This document shows, one piece after another, positions 27,940 through 36,356 of a stretch of DNA of 64,000 nt. How positions within the stretch are numbered: position 1 is the stretch's first letter; each line of letters starts with the position of its first letter. The translations under genes were made by a program, and so were the position numbers. A model generated the notes under the pieces. That model did not search any database, was not told the origin of the DNA, and saw only the letters and a list, made by a program, of their open reading frames with translations. Source of the DNA: Methylobacterium gnaphalii (GTDB lineage Bacteria; Pseudomonadota; Alphaproteobacteria; Rhizobiales; Beijerinckiaceae). Location of the stretch: assembly GCF_007992215.1 (NCBI RefSeq), contig NZ_BJZV01000002.1, positions 62,001 to 126,000 of the forward strand, read 5' to 3'.

Positions 27940-29508
27940 ATGTCCGCGATGAGTGCTTTCGGAGTTCGTGATCTGCTCGACGCGGCAGGTGCGCCCGGCA
28001 TCGCCAAGCAAGGCAACCCCGAGGATCAGGGCGCCCTCGCGTCGGGGCCGCCGGCCTCGGCCCAGCCGCCGGCCGAAGCGCTGGCGCCGGTACTGAAGGG
28101 TCCGACCCTTACGCCCGTGGTGCTCGCGGGATGCGTGCGCGGCCTCGAGATCCTGTCGCTCGTCGTGCTGGGCTTCGCCATTCAGGAGATCACCCTCCGC
28201 GGCGTCGTGCCGCTCGGCTGGCCCTACGTCGTGGCCATCCTCGCGATTGCCGGCCTCGCGGGCGCGGCCTTCCAGATGGGTGGCTGCTACCGGATCGCTG
28301 CCTTCCGCAGCCTCGCAAAGACGATCGCAAAGATCGCATTCGGCTGGTCCCTTGCCTTCCTGGTCGTGGCGACCGCCATGGTGCTCGCCAAGGTCGCCGA
28401 CCATTACTCGCGGGTCTGGCTGGCGAGCTTCTACGCCGGAGGCCTCGGCCTGCTGATCCTCGGCCGCGTGGCGCTGTTCGTGTTCACCAGCGTGCAAATG
28501 CGCAAGGGCTTGTTCGATCGCCGCACGGCCATCGTCGGCGGCGGCCCGGCTGCGGAGGAGCTGATCCGCTCGCTCGAGGCCTCGGCCGACAGCAGCATCC
28601 GCATCGTCGGCGTGTTCGACGACCGCGGCGACAACCGTTCGACCGACGTCGTCGCGGGCCATCCAAAGCTTGGCAACGTCAACGACCTCGTCGCCTATGC
28701 GCGGCGGGCCCGCATCGATCTCATCGTCTTCACGATCCCGATCTCGGCCGAGACGCGCATCCTGCAGATGCTCGCCAAGCTCTGGGTGCTGCCGATCGAC
28801 ATCCGGCTCTCGGCGCACGCGACAAAGCTGCGACTGCGCCCGCGCGCCTATTCCTACCTCGGCGCCGTGCCGGTGCTCGACGTTTTCGACAAGCCGCTCG
28901 CCGACTGGGACGTCATCCTCAAGAACGTCTTCGACAAGGTAGTCGCCACGTTGGCGCTGATCGCCCTGTCCCCGGTGATGCTCGGCGTCGCGCTTGCGGT
29001 GAAGCTCGGCTCGAAGGGGCCGGTGCTGTTCAAGCAGAAGCGTTACGGCTTCAACAATGAGCTCATCGAGGTCTTCAAGTTCCGCTCGATGTATGTCGAC
29101 CTAGGCGATGCAGGTGCAGCGAAACTCGTCACCAAGGGGGACCCCCGCGTGACACCGGTCGGGCGCTTCATCCGCAAGACCTCGCTCGACGAGTTGCCGC
29201 AGCTCTTCAACGTGTTGAAGGGTAACCTCTCGCTCGTCGGTCCCCGGCCGCACGCGCTCCAGGCCAAGGCCGCGAACACGCTCTACGACCAGGTCGTCGA
29301 CGGCTACTTCGCTCGCCACAAGGTCAAGCCCGGCATCACCGGCTGGGCGCAGATCAACGGTTGGCGCGGCGAGACCGATACCTCGGAAAAACTGCAGCGG
29401 CGCGTCGAGCACGACCTCTACTACATCGAGAACTGGTCGATCCTGCTCGACATCCAGATCCTCGCGACGACGCCCTTCGCACTGATGAAGACCGAGAACG
29501 CCTACTGA
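27940..29508 (+). CDS. Undecaprenyl-phosphate sugar phosphotransferase (WcaJ-like)
   Basis: This 522-residue integral membrane enzyme transfers a sugar-1-phosphate from UDP-sugar to undecaprenyl phosphate, the first step of exopolysaccharide assembly. It has four N-terminal membrane segments (about 60-190), a CoA-binding-like domain ([18 protein letters not shown], about 200) and one more membrane segment (about 335). The catalytic bacterial sugar-transferase domain has [33 protein letters not shown] and [10 protein letters not shown]. It lies downstream of the GT4 gene, with a hairpin after the stop. Confidence 0.92.
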   Translation: MSAMSAFGVRDLLDAAGAPGIAKQGNPEDQGALASGPPASAQPPAEALAPVLKGPTLTPVVLAGCVRGLEILSLVVLGFAIQEITLRGVVPLGWPYVVAILAIAGLAGAAFQMGGCYRIAAFRSLAKTIAKIAFGWSLAFLVVATAMVLAKVADHYSRVWLASFYAGGLGLLILGRVALFVFTSVQMRKGLFDRRTAIVGGGPAAEELIRSLEASADSSIRIVGVFDDRGDNRSTDVVAGHPKLGNVNDLVAYARRARIDLIVFTIPISAETRILQMLAKLWVLPIDIRLSAHATKLRLRPRAYSYLGAVPVLDVFDKPLADWDVILKNVFDKVVATLALIALSPVMLGVALAVKLGSKGPVLFKQKRYGFNNELIEVFKFRSMYVDLGDAGAAKLVTKGDPRVTPVGRFIRKTSLDELPQLFNVLKGNLSLVGPRPHALQAKAANTLYDQVVDGYFARHKVKPGITGWAQINGWRGETDTSEKLQRRVEHDLYYIENWSILLDIQILATTPFALMKTENAY

Positions 29509-29516
29509 ACGGCGAA

Positions 29517-29543
29517 GGGCTGCGACGGCATCCCGTGCAGCCC
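29517..29543. terminator. Hairpin downstream of the WcaJ-like gene
   Basis: Arms GGGCTGC (29517-29523) and GCAGCCC (29537-29543). There is no T tract, so termination at this site is only a possibility. Confidence 0.4.
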
Positions 29544-29570
29544 TCCCCTCACCACCGGTTCGAGCCGGTT

Positions 29571-29933
29571 CTACGGCAGAGCGCCGGCCTTCTGCTTCGC
29601 CTTGGTCATGGTGTCCTGGCAGGCCTGCTCCTGGCCCGCCTTCTCCTGAGACCTGGCGGTATCGATCAGCTTGCGGGCTTCCTCGACGCCGGCGGCGCTC
29701 GGCTGGACGGCGGGATCTGACGGCTTGCCGGATGGAGGCTTGTCTAGGGCCTTCGCCGAGTCCGAAGAGGTCGTGCCGCCTGGCGGCTCCTTCTTGGTCA
29801 CCTCAGCCGCACCGGACGAGTTCAGCCGCCGCTCGATCGTCGCGATCTCCTCCTTACAGGAGATGGCAAAGGCCGGCAGGCTGCCGGCGAGCAGGGCTGA
29901 TAGGGCGACGGGAACGGCGATCGCGATACGCAT
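29571..29933 (-). CDS. Exported hypothetical protein
   Basis: This 120-residue protein has a signal peptide ending near PAFAISCK (about residue 24). The mature part opens with a possible helix containing a Cys (SCKEEIATIERRL), then a Ser/Pro/Lys-rich linker, then a second helix with a Cys (AGVEEARKLIDTARSQEKAGQEQACQDTMTKAKQKA is the region, residues about 82-117). The Cys-helix-Cys layout recalls small periplasmic helical hairpin proteins. It lies downstream of lanM on the same strand, but a strong terminator separates them. Function is not recognised. Confidence 0.6.
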   Translation of the reverse strand: MRIAIAVPVALSALLAGSLPAFAISCKEEIATIERRLNSSGAAEVTKKEPPGGTTSSDSAKALDKPPSGKPSDPAVQPSAAGVEEARKLIDTARSQEKAGQEQACQDTMTKAKQKAGALP

Positions 29934-30056
29934 CGGTCAGGATTCTCCTCCAGTTCGCCCGCTCGCAGCGGGCGGATCTCGGGCGGGAAGTATCGCCGCG
30001 AAGAGGATGTTCCGGGGCCGCGACGTCCTGGCCTGCTCCGTCTGCCCAAGAATGCG

Positions 30057-30088
30057 AAAAGGGGCGCGGATCCTGAGATCCGCGCCCC
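30057..30088 (-). terminator. Rho-independent terminator of lanM
   Basis: Perfect 12-bp arms (GGGGCGCGGATC and GATCCGCGCCCC, 30061-30072 and 30077-30088) with a four-base loop. On the minus strand the stem is followed by TTTT (30060-30057). It sits about 80 bases after the lanM stop. Confidence 0.85.
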
Positions 30089-30169
30089 TCTCGCAGCCTG
30101 GCGGGAATGGTCGGCCGCTTCTGCGGCTCAGTGCTCTGGTGACTGTCCCCTGCCGGCTTGAGGCTTGAT

Positions 30170-30580
30170 TCAGCGGATCACCTGCACCAGGGCCGAGCCG
30201 GCCGGGCTCGACAGCTCTCGCGCATCGACGGTGCCGTCGTTGTCGGGGTCGGCGGCCTTGAACAGGCCCAACGCCAAAGCGACGTATTCCTTCTGGTCGA
30301 GGGTGCCGTCGTTGTCGGGGTCTGCCTTCTTGAGATCGGCGGCGGTCAGGCGGCCTTCGAGTTCCTTGGCGTCGAGGGTGCCGTCTTTGTCCTTCTCGAG
30401 CTTGGCGAAGGCGGCGGCAGCGGCGGTCTCGACCTCCTTGGCGTCGATCGTGCCGTCCTTGTCCGGGTCGAAGGCAGCGATGTCGACCTTTGTCATGGCC
30501 GGGGCGGCGGCGAGCGGAGCCGCCGCGCCGACGGTGACGATGGCGGCGAGAAAAGCGGCGCTGGTGAGTTTGAATGCCAT
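30170..30580 (-). CDS. lanM: Lanmodulin, periplasmic lanthanide-binding EF-hand protein
   Basis: This 136-residue protein starts at ATG 30580 behind AGGAG. It has a signal peptide (about 1-25, ending LAAAP) and then the arrangement I recall for lanmodulin: TKVDIAAFDPDKDG, DLKKADPDNDG and SSPAGSALVQVIR. Four EF-hand loops are present: DPDKDGTIDAKE, EKDKDGTLDAKE, DPDNDGTLDQKE and DPDNDGTVDARE. The Pro at loop position 2, a lanmodulin hallmark, is present in hands 1, 3 and 4. Hand 2 has Glu-Lys instead of Asp-Pro. Lanmodulin binds lanthanides with very high selectivity in the periplasm. The position next to lutH confirms the assignment. Confidence 0.95.
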   Translation of the reverse strand: MAFKLTSAAFLAAIVTVGAAAPLAAAPAMTKVDIAAFDPDKDGTIDAKEVETAAAAAFAKLEKDKDGTLDAKELEGRLTAADLKKADPDNDGTLDQKEYVALALGLFKAADPDNDGTVDARELSSPAGSALVQVIR

Positions 30581-30709
30581 GGGTCGATCACTCCTGAAAA
30601 AGATGGCCGCCAGGCGGCCCACATAAGAGAAACGGTCGAGGCGGCGCCCTCAATGCAGCCTGATGCTGCGGCGCTCGGCCCCGACCTCGTTGCGATTGCG
30701 TAACGTCGC

Positions 30710-30726
30710 CGGGAGCATTTGGCAAT
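30710..30726 (-). promoter_or_regulatory. 17-base conserved motif upstream of lanM
   Basis: Minus-strand reading is ATTGCCAAATGCTCCCG, 129 bases before the lanM start. The identical 17 bases occur upstream of lutH (33616-33632), in the same orientation relative to the gene. It could be an operator, or TTGCCA could be a -35 box with TACGCA 17 bases downstream. The regulatory role is inferred. Confidence 0.55.
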
Positions 30727-30798
30727 GGGCTGTAGGAAATTCGGGACGTTAGGACAGATGACTGGCGTCTTTCTGCGCTCCTTCTGCGCTCCTTCGGC

Positions 30799-30834
30799 CA
30801 AAAGAAAACGGCGCAGCTCCGGAGAGCCGCGCCG
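30799..30834 (-). terminator. Rho-independent terminator of lutH
   Basis: Stem arms CGGCGCAGCTC (30809-30819) and GAGCCGCGCCG (30824-30834) with one mismatch and a four-base loop. On the minus strand it is followed by a T-rich run (complement of AAAAGAAAA, 30800-30808). It lies 24 bases after the lutH stop. Confidence 0.75.
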
Positions 30835-30857
30835 CTTGGATGTGATGATTGTCCGCT

Positions 30858-33413
30858 TCAGTACTTGCGGATGACCGGCTCTTCCATCGGAACCGGATCG
30901 TCGCCGAAGCGGTAGCGGAGACCGGCGTAGATCGAGAGCGGCTGAGCCAAGGTCGTCGTCCGGTAGTCGTTGACCGGGTAGCGGCCGGCGACGAGACCTG
31001 GCTCAAAGAACGTCCCGAAATTCGCGTACTTGTTGTTGGTCAGGTTGGTGATGAGACCGAAGACCTGGAGGTTCTTCGTGACCTGGTAGCTCGTGTTCAA
31101 ACCAAGCACATAGTACGCGGGAAGCTTCGGCAGCTGATTGCCTTCGTCGCCGCGATAGTAGGAGGACGAGAAGGCCTGCAGGTTCATGCCGACGCGCCAG
31201 CCGGGGAGAACCATATAGTCGAAGCCAACCTTGAACTGGTGGTTCGGGATCAGCGGGATCTGGTTGCCCGGACGCACGATGATCGGATCTTCACCCTCGT
31301 CAGTCAGAGGGTTGTTGGGCGATGACAACTCGCCATTGAACCGGAAGGTCGGGTTGATCAGAGCGTAGTTGGCATAGACCGAGAGATCGCCGCGGCTGTA
31401 CTCACCCGCGATCTCGATGCCCTCGCGCCGCGTTGCTGGCACGTTGACGTAGTATCCTCGGGCCGCGTTCCCTGGGGTGGAGAGCTGCAGGATATCGTTG
31501 GCCAGATCGTTGCGGAACGCGCCGATCTTATAAGACAGCACGCCGCCGTCGTAGAAGTTCGGGATCGAGCCGCGAATACCGACCTCGTAGTTCTGCGCGG
31601 TGACCTGCTTGAGCGGAGGATCGGCCACGAGGGAGTTCGGCAGCAGGCAGGGCCGGTCCGGGTTCGAGCAAGCGAGCTCGAGCGGCGTGGGCGTGCGGTT
31701 GGATTCCGAATAGCCGCCGTAGAGCGACAGGCCGGGGTTCAGGCGATAGGTCAGGCCCGCGACCGGGTTGATCTTCGTGAAGTAGTGGGTGCCCGTGACG
31801 TCGGGCGAGAACCCGGTCTGGTCCACTGCCGACACACGCGAGAAGTTCAGGCGCGCGCCAGCCGTGAGGGACAGGCGGTCGGTCAGGTCGATCGTGTCCG
31901 AGACATACAGGCCCATCGACAGCGACGAACCGATCACCGAACTCGGAGCGATGCCGAGCGCGGCGGCCGTGCGGAGGAACTCCGTGCCGAGGCCCGGAAT
32001 GTTGCCGTAGGTCGGGTTGTTCGGGTTCGTGGTCACCGAGAGGTCTGGATTGATCACGCCGAGCGTGCTCGATGACTTGAACGAGTAATCGGCCACGTCG
32101 ATGCTGCCGCCGACGACGAAGCTGTTGCCGAAGCCGAAGACACGGTCGCGGTTGGCCGCCTGCAGCGAGCCACCGTAGCCGGTGGCCTCGGTCTTGGTCA
32201 CGTCGAGCGTGCCGTAGGGGACGCCAGCCGTGAACGGGATGCCGTTCGCCGGGGTGCCGCGGCCGAGCATCAGGAACTGGTTGCGGAACTGGGCATCAGT
32301 CTGGCCGGGTGCCCGCTCGAAGCCGTCATCCTCGAAGCAGAGACGGCCACGGAAGTTCGAGCGGGTGCTGCAGTTCTCGAATTCGGCATCGTTGCCGTCG
32401 ACGTACTGGTTGCTGAAGCGGCGGAAATAGGCGTTGCCGGACAGATCCCAGGTCGGCGAGAGATCAACGCGGCCTGTGACCTGAAGCGTACCCATCTCGG
32501 TCGTCGTGGTCTGCGGGTAGGTGAAGATCGCGCGCGGATCGACACGGGTGAAGTCGACCGGCGCTGCGGCGGCGGCACCGAAATAGGTGCGCGCGAACTG
32601 GCCGATGATGTGGAACTCCGAGTCCTGCGTGCGGTAGCCGAGGTCGGTGTAGATGCGGCCGATGGTGCTCGGGCTCTGGTAGCGCCAGCCGCGATCGTTC
32701 AGCCCGTCGCCGTTGAAGTAGAAGCTCCAGTCCCCGATCTGCTTGCCGTATTCCAGGTTGCCGCCAATGCGGGCGTCCGAACCGCCCAACACGGTGAGTT
32801 CGGTGCCCTGCCAGGTGAAGCCGTTCTTCATCTGGATGTTCACGGCGCCACCGAGCGCGTTGAGGCCGAAGATCGGGTTGCCGGTGACGATGTCGATGCG
32901 CTGGATCGCCGAGGGCGGGATCAGGTCGAACTGGACAGTGTCGCCGAAAGCCTCGTTGATGCGCACGCCGTTCTGATAGACGGCGAGGCCCTGAGCGATG
33001 CCCTGGACCGGCGAGGCGGTGAAGCCGCGGTAGTTCACGTCGACGCGGTTGTTGTTGCCTTGCGAGTCCGAGAGGTTCAGTCCCGGCGTGATGCGGGCAA
33101 GCGTCGCCACCGCGTTGAAGGTGCCGGTATCACGCTCGATCTCGGCAGCGGTGACCGTCTCGACTGTGCTGGGAATCTTGTAGAGCGGCAGCGCGCCGGC
33201 ACGCAGGCGCGGCTCCACCGGTCGTCCGGTCTGATCCCCGAACGGCCCGGAGGCGGCGCCGCGGCGGCCATAGCCCGAACCGCTCGACGCGCCGACGGGC
33301 GTCGTCGCCACGACGCTGATCTCGTCGAGCGCAGCCGTTTCCTGTGCGAAGCCTGCTCCCGGCAGTAGCGCGACCGAAGCAATGAGGCTGCCTCGCAGCA
33401 CACGCATCGTCAT
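30858..33413 (-). CDS. lutH: TonB-dependent outer-membrane receptor for lanthanide uptake
   Basis: This 851-residue protein has a signal peptide (about 1-23, GAGFAQE). The TonB-box/plug region (about 80-230) has LARITPGLNLSD, VNYRGFTASPVQG, GVRINEAFGDTVQFD and IDIVTGNPIFGLNALGGAV. A long 22-strand-type barrel follows, with YGGYSESNRTPTPLELAC and ending in a terminal aromatic residue preceded by YAGLRYRFGD. Collinearity with the lut cluster of Methylorubrum extorquens (lutA-H then lanM) identifies it as LutH, which takes lanthanide chelates across the outer membrane. It has its own leader and terminator, separate from lutA-G. Confidence 0.92.
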   Translation of the reverse strand: MTMRVLRGSLIASVALLPGAGFAQETAALDEISVVATTPVGASSGSGYGRRGAASGPFGDQTGRPVEPRLRAGALPLYKIPSTVETVTAAEIERDTGTFNAVATLARITPGLNLSDSQGNNNRVDVNYRGFTASPVQGIAQGLAVYQNGVRINEAFGDTVQFDLIPPSAIQRIDIVTGNPIFGLNALGGAVNIQMKNGFTWQGTELTVLGGSDARIGGNLEYGKQIGDWSFYFNGDGLNDRGWRYQSPSTIGRIYTDLGYRTQDSEFHIIGQFARTYFGAAAAAPVDFTRVDPRAIFTYPQTTTTEMGTLQVTGRVDLSPTWDLSGNAYFRRFSNQYVDGNDAEFENCSTRSNFRGRLCFEDDGFERAPGQTDAQFRNQFLMLGRGTPANGIPFTAGVPYGTLDVTKTEATGYGGSLQAANRDRVFGFGNSFVVGGSIDVADYSFKSSSTLGVINPDLSVTTNPNNPTYGNIPGLGTEFLRTAAALGIAPSSVIGSSLSMGLYVSDTIDLTDRLSLTAGARLNFSRVSAVDQTGFSPDVTGTHYFTKINPVAGLTYRLNPGLSLYGGYSESNRTPTPLELACSNPDRPCLLPNSLVADPPLKQVTAQNYEVGIRGSIPNFYDGGVLSYKIGAFRNDLANDILQLSTPGNAARGYYVNVPATRREGIEIAGEYSRGDLSVYANYALINPTFRFNGELSSPNNPLTDEGEDPIIVRPGNQIPLIPNHQFKVGFDYMVLPGWRVGMNLQAFSSSYYRGDEGNQLPKLPAYYVLGLNTSYQVTKNLQVFGLITNLTNNKYANFGTFFEPGLVAGRYPVNDYRTTTLAQPLSIYAGLRYRFGDDPVPMEEPVIRKY

Positions 33414-33615
33414 TTTTCCCAGCCCCTTCTTATGTGGCGCCCCCGTATTCGGGGTGTGCCGGGACTGTTCACGGGGACGTGAAGCTCAGCAATTGCCTGG
33501 ACGACGTTTTCAGGCCGGAAGGAGTGCCTTCGTCGGCGATGGCCGCGATGCGTGGCGCTCAAGCAACATATTTCTAAACGAATTCAGTGACTTAGGGATA
33601 ATCCGGCAGTTATTT

Positions 33616-33632
33616 CGGGAGCATTTGGCAAT
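33616..33632 (-). promoter_or_regulatory. 17-base conserved motif upstream of lutH
   Basis: Minus-strand reading is ATTGCCAAATGCTCCCG, 202 bases before the lutH start and identical to the site upstream of lanM. Flanking bases are not conserved, so the match is confined to the 17 bases. This suggests a shared operator or promoter element for lanthanide-responsive genes (inference). Confidence 0.55.
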
Positions 33633-33690
33633 CCATTCCACTGCACGCACGACGGCTCAGATCTTCGCCCGATGGTTCGGTGAAGACGCG

Positions 33691-33736
33691 AAAAATGACG
33701 CGTGCCGAGTCGCTGCAGCGCATTCGGCACGCGTCA
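33691..33736 (-). terminator. Rho-independent terminator ending the lutA-G operon
   Basis: Perfect 13-bp arms (TGACGCGTGCCGA 33696-33708 and TCGGCACGCGTCA 33724-33736) with a 15-base loop, followed on the minus strand by TTTTT (33695-33691). It begins about 22 bases after the lutG stop. AAAAA on the other side means it could also act in the plus direction. Confidence 0.85.
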
Positions 33737-33758
33737 AAAATCTCGGTTGTTCGTCGTG

Positions 33759-34385
33759 CTAGAGTTTCGCCTGGATCTTCCGGGCGATCTCACCGAGGCG
33801 CTGTTCCAGCAGGGTCGGCACCTCGCAGACATAGGTGACCGAGCGGTTGCGCTCCTCGAAGATCCGGCGATCCCAGTTGAAGCTGTTTTCGAGGTCGGTC
33901 GCCTCCTTGGTCGCGACCTTGGTGGCGTCCTCGGCCGGTCCCTCTCGGGTTTCGCTGATCTTGTCGGCCTCGTCGCGGATCCGCTGGGCAAGGCGCTGCT
34001 GGCCCTGCGCGTACCGGACGATGCCCGCAACGACGGCGTTGCGCTCGCCATTGAGAACCTCGAACACCCCGGCGAAGACGCGGGTGAGGCGCTTCTCCCT
34101 CTCGTCTTTGTCTTTGATGTCCTTGATGAAATCGTCGATCAGCCCGTCGACGTCGCTGAGCTCGGTGCGTCGCGAGGCGAGCTTGCGGGCGAATTGCGCC
34201 GCCTCGCGGTCATTGCCCCACTCTCCTGCGGCCTGGATGTCGGGACCGGTCCAGAACGAGCCGTAGCCAAGGGTCGACACCTTGCGCTGGGCACAGGGCC
34301 AGTCGGGATCGGCTTTGGGCTGCGCGAGGGCCGGCGCGGCAAGGGCCATCAGGGCGAGGCCGGCGGCGAGGGTCGGACGGATCAT
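33759..34385 (-). CDS. lutG: Exported lut-cluster protein of unknown function
   Basis: This 208-residue protein has a signal peptide ending APALAQPK (about 22). The mature protein is mostly helical and charged (NDREAAQFARKLASRRTEL, IDDFIKDIKDKDEREKRL, ATKVATKEATDLENSFNWD) with two Cys (DWPCAQRK and VTYVCEVPTL) that could form a disulfide. Position between the ABC permease and the TonB receptor matches lutG of the known lut cluster. It is 20 bases downstream of lutF, in the same operon. It may be a periplasmic accessory to metal transfer; the mechanism is unknown. Confidence 0.8.
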   Translation of the reverse strand: MIRPTLAAGLALMALAAPALAQPKADPDWPCAQRKVSTLGYGSFWTGPDIQAAGEWGNDREAAQFARKLASRRTELSDVDGLIDDFIKDIKDKDEREKRLTRVFAGVFEVLNGERNAVVAGIVRYAQGQQRLAQRIRDEADKISETREGPAEDATKVATKEATDLENSFNWDRRIFEERNRSVTYVCEVPTLLEQRLGEIARKIQAKL

Positions 34386-34405
34386 GCGGTTATCCTCATC
34401 GAGGC

Positions 34406-35302
34406 TCAGCTCGCCGCGCCTGCCGGACCGCCGCGCCGGGCCATGATGCCGCGGCCGGGATCGTAAGCGACGACGGCAAGGGTGAAGAAGACGAGGCCGG
34501 TCCCGAGGACGACGGCGCAGGCGAGCGGCTCGAACTTCGCGTAGAGGGCGAAGCGCACCAACTCGACCGCGTGCGTGAACGGGTTGGCCTCGCAGATCCA
34601 GTACAGCGTCTCGCTGGATTCCCGGATCCGCCAGAGCGGATATAGGGCAGAAGAGGCAAAGAACATCGGGAAGATCACGAAGTTCATCACGCTGGCGAAG
34701 TTCTCGAGCTGGCGCACCAACGAGGACAGGAACAGGCCGATGGCACCGAGCATCAGGCCCGCTGCAATGAAGGCCGGCAGCGCCGTCAGGTAGCCGAGCG
34801 GCGGGATATCGGTCTCCCAGAACCAGGCGACCGCGAGGAAGGCGTAGGCCTGGACGATCGAGACCGAGACACCGGCCACGAGCTTGGCGAGGAGCAGCGT
34901 CCAGCGCGGATAAGGCGAGGTCAGCAGCACCTTCATCGAGCCGACCTCACGGTCGTAGACCATCGAGAGCGAGGACTGCATGCCGTTGAAGAGCTGGATC
35001 ATCACGGCCAGCCCCGGCACCACGTAGACCTCGTAGAGCACGTAGGTCTCGTATGGGGGCGTGATCGAGACGCCGAGCGTGTTGCGAAAGCCCGCCGCGA
35101 AGATGAAGAGCCAGACCAGCGGGCGCACCAGCGCGGAGAAGAACCGCTCCTTCTGATTGAAGAAGCGCAGCAATTCGCGCCGGACGATGCCGCCGAGCGC
35201 CCGCAGGTAGCCCACGAAATCGAGCCGGCCCAGATGCGGCGCGGGCCGGGCGTCGCGTGCCGGGGCCGCGACCGGCGCGGCAGCTTCGAGAGGATGGCTC
35301 AT
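34406..35302 (-). CDS. lutF: ABC transporter permease of the lanthanide uptake system
   Basis: This 298-residue inner-membrane protein has six membrane segments, of the ABC-2 type (LLRFFNQKERFFSALVRPLVW near residues 40-60, LLTSPYPRWTLLLAKL around 140). Its four-base overlap with lutE (ATGA type) shows translational coupling and supports a complex with the LutE ATPase. In annotated genomes this family is described as part of a PQQ-dependent alcohol dehydrogenase-associated ABC system; in Methylorubrum it is LutF. ABC-2 permeases are more often exporters, so the transport direction is not obvious from sequence. Confidence 0.88.
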   Translation of the reverse strand: MSHPLEAAAPVAAPARDARPAPHLGRLDFVGYLRALGGIVRRELLRFFNQKERFFSALVRPLVWLFIFAAGFRNTLGVSITPPYETYVLYEVYVVPGLAVMIQLFNGMQSSLSMVYDREVGSMKVLLTSPYPRWTLLLAKLVAGVSVSIVQAYAFLAVAWFWETDIPPLGYLTALPAFIAAGLMLGAIGLFLSSLVRQLENFASVMNFVIFPMFFASSALYPLWRIRESSETLYWICEANPFTHAVELVRFALYAKFEPLACAVVLGTGLVFFTLAVVAYDPGRGIMARRGGPAGAAS

Positions 35303-36066
35303 GCGGCGGCCCTCGATGCACCCTTGGTGGGTTCGGCGACGAGGCGGCGGAACGTGGTCTCCAGGCTCTCGCCCGCCTCCCCGATGCCGCCGGCAAGCCC
35401 GCGTGCCACGACCTGCCCCCTGTGAAGCACCACGACGTCGTCCTCGGGCGAGATTTCCTCGAAGATGTGGGTCGCCCAGAGCACCGAGAGCCCCTCCTCC
35501 CGCACCAGCGCCCGCACGATGCCGACGATGTCGGCGCGGGATTCGAGATCGAGGCCGACGGTGGGCTCATCGAGCAGCAGCAGGCGCGGCTCGTGGATCA
35601 GCGAGCGGGCGATCTCGATGCGGCGCGACTGGCCGCCCGAGAGGGTGCGGATCTTGTCGTTGCGCCTGTCGGCAAGGCCGACGCGGTTCAGGAGCACGTC
35701 GATCCGGTCGCGCGCTGCGCGGCGCGCGATACCGTGCAGGCTTGCGTGGTAAAACAGGTTCTGCGCGACGGTGAGATCCGTATCCAGCGTGCGGGCCTGG
35801 AAGACCACGCCGAGCCGGGCCAGTGCGCGTGACGGCTCGCGGTCGAGGGGATGGCCGAGGATCGAGACCCGGCCGTGCTGGTTGTTGTAGAGCCGCGTGA
35901 CGACGGAGAAGAGCGTCGTCTTGCCGGCGCCGTTCGGTCCAAGCAGAGCGGTGAAGCTGCCGCGCTCGACCCGCAGCGAGACGTTCGACAGAGCCGCGCG
36001 CTGGCCGAAATTGTGGCTGACATTGGCGATGTCGAGGGCAGCGCCTTCGCGCGGGTCCGCGGTCAT
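35299..36066 (-). CDS. lutE: ABC transporter ATP-binding protein of the lanthanide uptake system
   Basis: This 255-residue protein has Walker A GPNGAGKTT, a Q-loop (VVFQARTLD), the signature LSGGQSRRIEIARSL, Walker B LLLLDEPTVGLD and the switch His in WATHIFEE. The start ATG 36066 overlaps the TGA of lutD (ATGA), and its stop overlaps the lutF start, so lutD, lutE and lutF are tightly coupled. It powers the LutF permease on the cytoplasmic face. Sequence type is the ABC-2 (daunorubicin/NodI-like) class. Confidence 0.92.
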   Translation of the reverse strand: MTADPREGAALDIANVSHNFGQRAALSNVSLRVERGSFTALLGPNGAGKTTLFSVVTRLYNNQHGRVSILGHPLDREPSRALARLGVVFQARTLDTDLTVAQNLFYHASLHGIARRAARDRIDVLLNRVGLADRRNDKIRTLSGGQSRRIEIARSLIHEPRLLLLDEPTVGLDLESRADIVGIVRALVREEGLSVLWATHIFEEISPEDDVVVLHRGQVVARGLAGGIGEAGESLETTFRRLVAEPTKGASRAAA

Positions 36067-36356
36067 TTCAGTGCCCGCTTGGCGTCGCCGACGGCATCCA
36101 TGCACTCGTCGAACTCGCCCTCCCGCTGCTCGCGCTCAGCGTTCTTCAACGCGCGCTTGAGCTTGGCGAGGACCGGCTCGGCTGGATTCTTGGCGAGCTC
36201 GCCCTGGATCATGGTGATGCCAGCAGCGCAATCGGCCTTGTCGTCGGCGAAGGCCGGCGTGGCGAGGGCACCGAGAAGGAGCGCGCCGGCCAAAACCCTC
36301 TTCCCATCAGGGGAGAGGGAAGCGGGTCGAGCATCCAGATCATGAACTGCAGGCAT
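36063..36356 (-). CDS. lutD: Small exported lut-cluster protein
   Basis: This protein has 97 residues if it starts at ATG 36356, which shares its A with the lutC stop (TGATG). The signal-like segment (about 18-36, RVLAGALLLGALATPAFA) is followed by a short mature helical protein with two Cys (KADCAAGITMIQGELAK and GEFDECMDAVGDAKRALK). It is collinear with lutD of the Methylorubrum cluster. Lys/Glu-rich helices and paired Cys suggest a periplasmic helical hairpin. Function is unknown. Confidence 0.75.
   Translation of the reverse strand: MPAVHDLDARPASLSPDGKRVLAGALLLGALATPAFADDKADCAAGITMIQGELAKNPAEPVLAKLKRALKNAEREQREGEFDECMDAVGDAKRALK

Larger units (their letters stand above)
33414..33758 (-). 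other. Intergenic region: lutH leader and lutG terminator
   Basis: These 345 bases hold no gene. From the lutG side they contain a strong terminator (33691-33736). From the lutH side there is an AT-rich stretch around 33560-33620 for this genome, and the 17-base motif shared with lanM (33616-33632). The lutH transcript probably starts here; the promoter position itself is not resolved. Confidence 0.6.

Noticed and set aside
29556..29570. GGTTCGAGCC, similar to a tRNA T-arm
   Set aside because: No acceptor stem, anticodon arm or D-arm can be formed around it.
30170..30580. Calmodulin-like calcium EF-hand protein
   Set aside because: Pro at loop position 2, short inter-hand spacing and the SSPAGSALV C-terminus, with lutH adjacent, fit lanmodulin instead.
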